Below are positions 34,601 to 46,600 of a DNA stretch of 64,000 nucleotides, one piece after another. The stretch spans positions 56,403,401-56,467,400 of the forward strand of contig OX365948.1 in the NCBI GenBank assembly GCA_947247005.1, in the 5' to 3' direction. The notes below the pieces were generated by a model. The model saw only the letters and a list, made by a program, of their open reading frames with translations, was not told the DNA's origin and ran no database searches. A program made the translations under genes and the position numbers. The first letter of the stretch is position 1, and every line of letters begins with the position of its first letter. The stretch is from Spisula solida. Taxonomy: Eukaryota; Mollusca; Bivalvia; Venerida; Mactridae.

Positions 34601-37600
34601 TACTGTGTTAAGGATGTGTGAGCGGTTTGGTACCTACTGACTTTCTTCGAACTTTGTCTGGTAGTTTATTCTGTTCTGACCCAGTATGACGGAAAACACT
34701 AGGTCATCATAATACTTATCAACACTGTTTAATTTGATTGGGCCTATATTTAAATGTATACATATATTATATTGACACCTTTTTTGCAATAATAAGCCAC
34801 AGACGGACGGACGCACGTGCGTAACATTATTTTGAAAATTAAAAATACAAATATGGCCAAATTGGCATTAAAGTTAGAAATTTACACAATCACGAGGACC
34901 CCAACCATTACCACTAACAGTGATTGTTTGCGTAAAGTTCATCAATTTAAGCCTGATTACCCCCAAGCGTCAAGATGCTACCAGTTATTTAAGCTTAAGA
35001 AATAATGACTATGTACCTGTGTTTTATCGGTAGGTTTAGCACAGCTTGGTCTCCTCTGTGTGTATATAGCTGAAACTACTGGTTGTGTTAGAATGTATAT
35101 TTTAACTTACCTTGAGGAAATGTCCTCGACCATTTCATCACTTTGTATGCCAACAGCTGCAGTTAAGTCCTTGGCTAGCCTGAATGAAAACACGTTATTC
35201 AGGGTGATTCTTAATAACATATCCCAGTTTCAAACTGTTATAACTTTGCGTTCCTGTACGAGATATCATACATCATTTGAAAGCTTATATAAAAAAGATT
35301 TATCTAATGTAAACTGTAGGAATGATACAACCATCATGGCGTCATAAATGATGTCATAAACATATGAGCCAGTCTCCAGGAAAACCTGCTATTTTGACAA
35401 AATATTTATTTTGAGATTTTCCATACCTTGAAAGAATAATCTTTACGAAGCAAAATACAAAAGCAATTTTGTTAATATCTTGTTTTTTAAGGCAGTTACA
35501 GCAGTTTTTGTAGTGTCCCCTTTCTTTCGCAAACGTCATTCAATCGTTAATTGACGTAATGATAACATGTATTTCATAATTACACCATTTGATCAATTAT
35601 TGACATGAATTGTTCAAAATGGTATCACATTTTAGCAGTATCTTTTAATTTTTAAAATATTTACCAATATCAAAATTGTTCGCATTCAGAGAAAGGCTAT
35701 TACTGTTTTAAACAACTAACTTCTCGTTTTTCTCACTATGAGTACTTTTCCGAAATTGGTCACCATAGCAACGAAGTATGTGGTTTCGACATAATTCATG
35801 GGAAAATTTAAAGCTAAGGTATAGTACTATATGAGTAAACTTCATAAAATAGAATCAATGGATATGTATTTTTTTTCTTATATTAGAGCTTTTACAAACC
35901 TTGTTACATAATGGTAACTACATAATGTCATTATAGCAGGTTTTCCTGGAGACTGGCTCATTTATAATTTTATGTATGATTTATTTCCAAGACGTCGCTT
36001 TCAAAGAAAGAACAATTCAAGACACTGTGATTTGGAGTAGTTTTGCTTTGAAAGCTAGTCTCTAATTATAACCATCACAACAATGCAAAACTATTATCCT
36101 GGTTATGATTTACTATCTAGATTGAAGTCACACAGGATTATTAAATGGTTTCAGCACATTGTATCGACAGCAGAAGACAAGGTTTTAAGCCAAATTAAAA
36201 AAAACATTGACGTCATCATCAGATAAAATAACATCACATTATTCTGGGCACACTATGATTGATGATACATTTTGTAAAAGGATCAGGTCATTATATCCGC
36301 ACTATACAAGTATCTGACATGTATATAGCACGGATAATTTGACCTAATCCTGACCTTTATGCATGCATATATTACAAGTGTCTTGCGTTGAATATATAAA
36401 TTTCCGCGAGCAAATCGTGCAATATTGGTATTTTAGATTTGTGTTGGTGTTAGACCCCGAGTGTCTTCGTGATACGTCCCGCTTATGAAAACATACAACC
36501 GGAATTATACATATAGACAATAAATCAGCTGTTTAATAATGCTTATAGAAGGTCGAGAGTCGTGTCAAATTCTCCGTAACGTACCTGATTAACGCACGTC
36601 GTCCAGGCCGATTGGTAACAAAACCAGGAATACATTGACCGGGTAATAGATCGGATATCTTCTTGATTTTTCTATCACCTCCTATGCCGTCGGATGGCCT
36701 GGTTCTGCTATCACCTCCTGTGTCGTCGGATGGCCTGATTCTTATATCCCCTCCTGTGTCGTCGGATGGCCTGATATTTCTATCCCCTCCTGTGTTGTCG
36801 GGTGGCCTGATTCTTCTATCACCTCCTGTGTCGTCGGATGGCCTGATTCTGCTATCACCTCCTGTGTCGTCGGATGGCCTGATTCTTCTAACCTCTCCTG
36901 TGCCGTCGGATGGCCTGATTCTTCTAACCCCTCCTGTGCCGTCGGATGGCCTGATTCTGCTATCACCTCCTGTGTCGTCGGATGGCCTGATTCTTATATC
37001 CCCTCCTGTGTCGTCGGATGGCCTGATTCTTCTATCCCCTCTGCCGTCCGATGGCCTGTTTTTTCTATCCCCTCCTGTGTTGTCGGGTGGCCTTAAATAG
37101 TTTACAACTTCAGTCTCAACCAACATCCATAAATACTACATATATACATGCAAAGACAATTTGAAGACATACAATAATGATGGCACCAACGTAAGAGCAG
37201 ACACACAACCTATCATATGTGTTGTTGTTGTTGTTGCTAATGCAGTAGCATTAGCATTAGCAGTAGTAGTAGCAGCAGTAGTAGTATGTTAAGTACAATG
37301 TACATTTGTATTAATAAATAATAATAATAATAATTATTATTAAAGGTATTATCAACTCTCGCAGAATAAGTAATCCATGACAAACCTCCAGATTCTACCA
37401 GTTATTTATATGCTGTATATTTTAACTTACCTTGAGGAACTGGCCTTGTCAAATTCTTCAATCTGTCTGTCTACAGATATATTTAAATCCTCGGGAAAAC
37501 TGAATGAAAACACATGTAAACGTAGTTTATCTCGCCTTATCAATAAGCAAACATGGACAATATAAACTCTTCACGGTCGACTGACCGTTTGTTATCAGTG

Positions 37601-40600
37601 TAGATTGAAAGTACATTTGTATATGCATTAAAAGGTGATTTTGCACAAAATTGACAACAAGGAACATCGTCAATGCATTTATTATTTGTAAACAAAGGCT
37701 AGTGTTATCATCGGTGGACTACTGCAAAATCATTAGGCCTATTTTTCGAGGCAGTTGAAATTTCGTTGATTTCCGTTGTTAAACTCGACCACGAAATCAA
37801 ATCCCAACGATTATAATCGACCTCACAAGTACAGAACATGGGTTTACCCTTCCAAGTTTGTAATCCAAGAATTTACGATCCCACGAAAATGCATTTTTAT
37901 CAAAATACACGAAACTCAATACCCACGAAATTGTCCAACGTAGTTAACCGAACCCGATTAAACCTTTGATAAAACGGAAACGGCCGAAGATTACCGAAGC
38001 GCGCAATGCATTGTGGTTGTACAGGTCATAATTCGGCCAGTTTAGACTCGCGTATCCATTTGTTGTATGATCTTTGACAGTATATCTAACATAAATACCT
38101 GATATCAAGTTGTTGTCCATCTACCCTGGTAATAAAGCAAGGTACCGATTGTCCTGGAGGTAGATTCGATATCTTAAGTTTACTGATTCTGGAATACCCC
38201 GGTGTAGATCTATCGTTGGCAGTGCTAAAATGGTTTACAATAAAACTCTAAACCAACACCACGCTATACTTGATAATCATTTATCTTATCACTTAATCAG
38301 CGTCATGCTGAGCTCGCTGCCATATATTGCAATAAAACATACGGATAGTAATGGTATAAACCGCCTATCGATAGTTGACGCAAAAACACTGTAAATCACG
38401 ATGGTTGTCAAAGTTGGCCATGTTGAGTAATCATTTTTTGGTAAGCTACAATAGTCGAGTGCTCAAATTCGTCCGTACTTCGCATTGCTCGGCGATGGCG
38501 CCTCTTTGTACCGGTTTGAATCCCGCCGTAAGTCCAAACTATTAATCTAATTTCAAAGTTCAAATTTAAACTCTGTAGCAAGATACCGTGTTTTTCTGGA
38601 AACAAGGCTCTGTAATGCAATGATATTATTTATAGATTCTTGTTTCCCTCGAAGCCGGAGGTCATTGTCCAATTAGGCAGGAATAAACTTGGTACCGAAT
38701 AGCCACGCACTGCGACTCTTTCAGTCGAATGCAAATAACAGATTCTCCTAAATATTGTTATATTATTGTAATCAACTCAATAATAGAGATTCTACCAGAA
38801 AAACATGCAGCCGTGCGTTCATGGAAAGTTGTATAAATATCACGATATTTGTTGTTTTATTTCTTCATTGAACGCTCTGTTTGGCGCAAACAATTTGAAC
38901 GTGTAAATTCCGCCTTTCTGTTCTCAATTAGAAACATGTACGGACTCACGGGTGTAACTATTCACATTCCTTTTTGTTGCCTCTGTCAGCAATTTCGGTA
39001 CGATTCACCAATTTAGGCACACCCCCTCGGTCTATGCTTGACCAAAATTAGCTCGCGTGACAAACCCCTTTTATTCAACATAGCGTTCAACGAATCACAG
39101 GTACGAAACTTGACGAAATATATCATCACATAATCGTTCGATGAACGCAGGGCTGTTAGATTATCGTGTATACCGTAGATCTATACATGTAAACTAGAAT
39201 GTATCTTACATTGAGGATGTACCCCAGTCAATCACTTTTCGGGGTCTGCTTATACAGGACTGTAAGTCCACGTTCGTGAACCTGAATAGAAAATAACATA
39301 TACATCATTGAATATAAAAATACCGATGTTTTAAAATCGACTAAGTTATAATTTATGGGCCGACGTGCTCATCTACTACTGTTAAGTTTTAATATTCGCG
39401 GTGGATTATTTTTTGTTGATTTCGCGGATAAACTCGATCGCAAAATTAAATCCCCTCGAATAATTGATTTCAAAAACATTTTTCTTTCAATATTCAAAAT
39501 CCACGAATTTAAGAATCCACCAAATTACAATAAATTTATCAAAATCCGCGAAATTTAATACCCCCGAAAATTAATAACTCTACAGTATACCAATATCGCG
39601 GAAATAAAACAATGCAAAATTGTTTCTATTAAAGTAAAATACATGTATGTAGAGTGAAATGAATTAATAAGACCAGTGGAAAGGGTTGTCATAATAATGA
39701 ATCCGCCTTATAAGCGAAATGTTACTGTACATGTATTATCAACCATCGCCATTCATGACACGCTTCAATATTAAATCAGTTGTTAATGCTGTAAAATCAT
39801 TATTTTTGAGGGAGCTAAATTTTCGTTGATTTCGATGTTGAACTCGGTCACGAAATCTAATCCCACGATTATACGACCTTCCAAATATGGAACATAAGAA
39901 TACACTCTCATGTTTTGTATTCCAGGAATTTACCACCCCACGAAAATGCATTTTTATCTAAAATCCACGAAATTAAATACCCTCGAAAATATGTGATTTT
40001 ACTGTATCACGTGACTAGGATTTGAACTTACACTGAGGCAGTATGCTGGTACCATACTACACTCTGTCCGTCCAGACTGTTTGTCTCCATTTCGTCGAAC
40101 CTGAAGTGAAAAACATGTTATAGCGATGAATTTACAACATACATGTAACTGTATTGTATCAAGAGCCGTTATCGAATTAATCAATAGGTAGTTAGCAAGG
40201 GAAACAATTTCATCGATAAACCAGTAAAATGCTTAGGAAAGTTCGCCACGCTATAGTTTATATGATATCGGCCATTTTAAAAAAGCGTATAATTATCGAA
40301 ATGTTAACAACATGAGCAATACCGGAAGCTCAACATATTGACCAATGCGTTGCCCATTTGGGGTTGCATATGTTGGTTCCTCCCTCGGTTAGGATACATT
40401 TTTTCGTCGAAATGTCAATAACATGTGCAATACCGGAAGCGCAACATATTATCAATGCATAGCCCTGTTTGGGTTGCATGATGTTGGTTCCTCCCCGTGC
40501 AACTGTTAACTTCATAGAAGGTTATCCATGACAATATTATACGAGTTATAGTCCAGAGAATTCGACACGGTTCTCGACCTTCCATTAGCATAATTTAGCT

Positions 40601-43600
40601 GATACTATATTGTCTATACATGTATTTATAATCCCGGTGAAAGGTTTTCAGAAGCGGGATGTACCACGAAGACGCTCGAGGTGTAATCCCAACACAAATC
40701 TATAAAGGACCAATATTGCACGATTTGCTCACCGAAATGTACATATTCAACGCAAGAACCTTGTATAGTCCAGTCAGGATAAAAATCCAGTGACGCAGCG
40801 GTCGAGTCCACTATTATATAGCGGTGTAAAACCAATTATAAAGGATTGCACTGTAGAAACAACTATACTTTCAATTATAAACTAACATACTCAACTTCGC
40901 TCTACCTGTTTGGACATTGGTTGTGATTTTTTGCGTACACATAAACTGCAACATCACTGTCACAATATCTTAAATGGACTATAGTATATGATATTCAGTA
41001 TAAGGACCAAGATCAAGTCAAATTCTCCGTGCTATATTTATGCTGGTTGCACTTACTCTGAGGATGAATCTTCGTCAATAAGCTCGCGAGTCCTTTCTTG
41101 ATATTCCTGAATATGGAAACCCATGTTGGCGAGCCTGAATTAAAAAAACACACATGTTATAACAACGATTCTAACAATGTCTGTATTTTACTCCATGTAA
41201 ACGTATAGAACTGTAACTGTGCGGGATTTAATAAACGGTATATCACGGTCGGCTTTTGGCTGTCAAATATATCTCCGCATATTATCGATTTTTATCAATA
41301 AAACTTACGTCGTTTTTTTGCATGACGTCATGCAATCTGTGACGTTACATTCATTATTTCGATTCTAACATAGCCAATATTCCGCATTTGACATCACAGC
41401 AAGACATAGTAGCTGCTCCACTATTTTCTTCCACGAAACGCTTCTAAGTACATGTATTATGCCGTAGCTGTTTTATCGGTAATTTATACACGCATTGTTT
41501 TCCTCTATGAGTATATAGAATTAATAATTTAACTTACTTTTGAGATGTGTCCCCGTCCATTTCATCACGGGGTCTGTCGGCATAGGATTGTAAGCCTACT
41601 TTGGCGAACCTTAATTAAAACACATGTAATTAAAGAATACACATACTATTGATGGAGGTCAATTTCGCGTTAGCCTTTTACAATATACCGACAAGGACTT
41701 TTACGCAGACAAAACAATGCAAACGTGTTATTAACGTTATTTGTAAAATTAAATAAAGCTACAACTTATGAAATTTATAAATTATATCACATACATGTTT
41801 CGTGATACTTCTTCCCTTCTTTAGTGTAATTCATAGACTGACATGTATGCGACGTCGCCATAGTGACGTTATGACGTCACAAACGCAAACTGACGTGACG
41901 TCTAAACACCAAAAATAACGTTATTTGTAGTAATTCATGTATTAGATTCTACACCAACCCTCTTCGGTAACTACTTAATGACCAGAGTCAAGCCTCCACA
42001 AATGTATATGTATACATGCTATGCTTGTCATGTCACAAACAAAAATAAAATGGCACAATTTCAATAAACATGATATGGCTTCATGACGTCATTGTTGACA
42101 TCTAACGTTGTATCATCCAACATTGTGTTAGAGCGGTGTTTGTTATACAGAGGACCGCGCTAACACAATGTTGGATGACACCGAGTACATAAAGAAACGA
42201 ACATATAACATTTTCTCCATAGGGTTACATGTTAAACTGGTCATTTTGGTCAGTCTGCCATTTTATTCCTGTACTATATATACCAGTCATTTTTGTGTCT
42301 ACTTGTTCCCAGGTATCTCTGCTTTAGTTCTTAAACTGTATTCACATGTGACTCTTATTTGAATGTTTTTAAATGCGAGTTTTTAATTTAGCACGTTCCG
42401 GTAAAAAACGCTTTCAGCAATTTTTTCCAAGAATTCTTGACTGAAAAGGTAGAGACCGTTATAACTTTACAGGAAGCCTCTTATGCCATTTCTGTCCGGT
42501 AATACCTCGCATGCAAGTAATGTGTTAACAATCATAACAAACAAAACTCATTGTTCTGCGTGTCTTCGACGAAAGATGTATGCTAACATGTGACCCTGTG
42601 GAGAAATGTACATTTGCGTTTCTTTATGTACTCAGTGTAGTTGGCTGTGTCGATACACAAATAAAAAGTTTAACATACTTGTCAATTTCGTCTAGGCTAC
42701 ACTCAGTGCCATATCTGTCACGCACTACAATAAATAAAATAAAGATAATTAGATAATTGAATTCCTCGGTAATACGAACAGCGATTATTCGAGCAACCGG
42801 CCTAATTCGAGCAAATTTCAAAGTCCCGACGAATTTGTTCTATATTGTACATTAATTTATCCTTCTTACTCGAGTAAATATATTTATATATTGTTTATAT
42901 AATTCAATTCAAATACGATTTTTAAATATCTAATCGATATCGGTCATTTCAGTGCTATGCGCTGTCGCCGTTGGGTCGTGGGTTCGAATCCCACCCACCA
43001 GATGAGAATACTATGTTTGCTTTCGAAGTGAAGCAAAGTTCGTCTTGGACCTGTAGCCAAAGGTCATGTGGTATTGCTACATTGATAGTGTCACTGTTCA
43101 ATGTTTGACTGTAAGCTCGGATATTTTCGTTATTTGTAACGGAGGAATGATTTGTTGATAAAAATTCTAGCAACAAAACCGACGTAAAGCTCAGATGACG
43201 GAAATGAACGTACATGTACGAATACACACGGACTATTCATGATTGTAAATAAAAATATAATTTTTTTATGTAATAAGTGTTTCAATAGGCAATTGCTTTT
43301 TTAAAAATGTGAACTGTCAACTACAATGTAATACTTTTCAAATGTTTGACCTTGCATAAGCGAGGACGGTTTTGTTAATTCCCGGTTGTTACATGGATTC
43401 TGATTGGTTAGTTCTATTTACAGTATAAATGTCGACCAATGAAAATGGTTCACTCTGTGACTGGTCTTCGAACTGATCGAAGTTTCGAAGTTTATAGAAT
43501 TAAATGGAAGTACTTACCAGTAATAGTCCATTTAATTTGTACATACACGTGTTAAAGTTGCTCTAATAATTTACATAAAATCATCAATATTCTTGGTATC

Positions 43601-46600
43601 GCATCTCATTAATTCATATTATATATTTGAACCACTTTGGCAAACACCTTCTTATTAGAATTTATTTAAACTATCCAACTGTATCATTTTATTTACGTGG
43701 CCAGTGCACACATCCGATGGCATCTATTCAAGTATTGGTCCTTTACGAAAAACATCCTAATTCCTCGTATTAACTGGATGATCGGGGAAAGTTGAGAGAG
43801 ATAATAGGCCTTTAAGAAGGTCCGAGCTACCTTGTGCGCATGTCCAAAAATTCTAAATTATCAAAGGTTTTGGAGAGAAAATGGGGCTTTAAATGCCAAC
43901 AACAGTTAATACCTGACACATTATGAATTATTAATGATTTCCGTAAATGTTTTGAGCATACCAAGCATGTGCATGTAATAAAATACAATGTAGCAATACT
44001 GCAAATTTCGTCTTGGACTTGTAGACCAAGTCAAGTGGTATTGCTACATTGAATATAGAGATTGTACAAACCAAAGCCTTCTCCATGTTGGTCGTGATGT
44101 CTGAAATGTACTTTCATACTTCTTGGATGAGTAAATGATATACATGTACAAACATAATGCCTTGGTGTTGTTATCCATATCTGTCGATTATTGATACGGT
44201 ATGGTGAAGTCATATTGATACAAACAGGTAAATGTATCATTGGTGACATTTTTAAAACAAAATTGATATACATGTATATAGTATAGTCCGCTAATAGATA
44301 TATAAACTATACAATTTATTTTCCATTTTTGTTCTTTTTCACGGATACAGGCTTGAAAAAGAACAAAAATGGAAAACAAATTGTATAGTTTATATTGCGA
44401 TAGTATCTGTGATTGATACTGGTTATTTGCGTAACCTTTTTGGGGATTGCGATAGCTGAGTGGTCTAATGCGGTCGTATGTCACATTGCTAGGTAATGGC
44501 GCCGTTCAATAAAATCAGTAGGTTCGAACCCCATTATTGGTAGATACATATTTTATTGTTATTGTGCCGAAAGAATGTTTTTACTGGTTAAAATAAAACT
44601 ACTTTTTAAAATTTGTTTTGATACCTCCAATGTTGGAGAGCTCATATAAATATGCAACAATAAGTATACACATGGGTAAATAACTGGTAAATACTACTAG
44701 TTGAAATAACAAATCTGATGGAACGACTGATAAGCGCAAATATTCAAGGAGTTACTTGTGAAAAGATTTAAAACGCTCATGTATTTAAGTAAAAAACAAT
44801 GAAGTTCCACTCTTTTAATAACGTTTAGGCATATATATAAGCCTTTTTCAAATCATGAAAATTATTGAAAAACTACATATTTGACCACTCATAGTTTCCA
44901 CTCTTTAATCATAACGTTTCGACCTAAGCCTTTTTCAAAATGATATAATTAAAGAGTAGAAACTATGAGTGTATTTTATTAACAATTCCCTATGGAATGA
45001 AGTCAGAGTACATATTTGACGTCAACATGATCCAACGTACGAACGTAGAAAAACAATATCGGCGACGTCGGAAATGATTTCACTTATTCAATTATTGTTT
45101 GTATCATTATATTTTACCTGAAGTGAGTTTTGCTTCGCCATTCCATGGTGCCCGAATATCAACTGTTCCCGCCATTATCCGAGGGATATGAAGCACCTTA
45201 TTCTCCCCTTCTTCCCATCGAGATACTTTCCCATCTAAAGTATACCCAACTATTTTTACGGTTTTGTTTACAGGATAAATACTGGAATTTACTATATACA
45301 CTGATTGGACATAAATATACGCTAAACTTATCACGCACTTTATTTATGTTCTATTAAACGTCATATGTATCTGCTGGGGACGTAAGGGTCTATTTTCTTA
45401 GGCCTGGTGGTAAATTGCCGGAAGACAATCGCGGACGATATGCTTCTCGCTCATCAGCTAAATACATCCGAGGGAGCTTCCGGATCCATAGAAGTTACGA
45501 TTGGTGGAAACTCACTTGCCATCCGGGCGATCCAGGTTCGAATACCGGGTCGGAAAAAATATACTAGTGTCTGATTAGTGAAGATATTTTGGATTTTAAA
45601 TAACAAAACGTGTGAACAAAGTTCAACAAACCTCGATCGAGAATAATCCATTTATACAGCACAGTACTACCATGCTCAACGTTAAAAGAGACGGATTTCA
45701 ACCCGTCTCCTAAATCAGCTGCCACCAATGCTCGGCTGACATCCCAGTTACCAAGAGCCCGGATGTTGCCAACCATGGCGACCGTATGCTCCTCACTCGG
45801 TACATTATAGTGTACCCATACATTGCATGCCAATTTATAATGCACATCAATATAGCGCAGTGTGACATCAACCTAGATGGGAAACAAAAACGGTATACTG
45901 TTAGCACAATTCATAAACGAATCAACTTCCTGTTATCGCAATAAGGCATACACATTAAGTTCATTAATTCATTAAGTATAGAAGCCAAATACATATAATC
46001 CATATAACATGATAGTTTCTTAGGTCTGTTTTGATATGTTTTCCCATACACGTTGAATTGTATAGTCTTCCAATAAGTTATACAGTGATAGGAAAAAACA
46101 AATGCTTTTGCTCACAATAAGTAATACAAGTTTAGTATCCAATAGTATCCAAAGAAGTCATATAGTGATAGAAAATCATAAATGCTTTTGCTCACAATAA
46201 GTCATACAAGTTGAATTGTACTGTCTTCCAATAAGTCATACAGTTATAGGGAATTACAAATGCCTTTGCTCACAAGAGGTCATACAAGTTGAATGATATA
46301 TTCTTCCAATAAGTCATACAGTGATAGGAAATCACAAATGCTTTTGCTCACAATAAGTCATACAAGTTGAATTATATATTCTTCCAATAAGTCATACAGT
46401 GATAGGAAATCACAAATGCTTTGCTCACAATAAGTCATACAAGTTGAATTGTATAGTCTCCCAATAAGTCATACAGTAATAGGGAATCACAAATGCCTTT
46501 GCTCACAATAAGTCATACAAGTTGAATTATATATTCTTCAAATATGTCATACAGTGATTTGGTTTGGCCGAAACAAAATGATATCGTAGTTCAGATAACC

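Noticed and set aside
36663..37100. Plus-strand open frame over the 36 bp repeat
   Set aside because: Shadow of the coding minisatellite on the minus strand. The minus frame has flanking non-repeat coding sequence homologous to exon 9 and correct splice phases; the plus frame has neither.
44450..44545. tRNA gene (Ser/Leu type)
   Set aside because: A and B boxes are good but the acceptor stem does not pair and the variable region is abnormal; similar sequences recur at 38430, so SINE.
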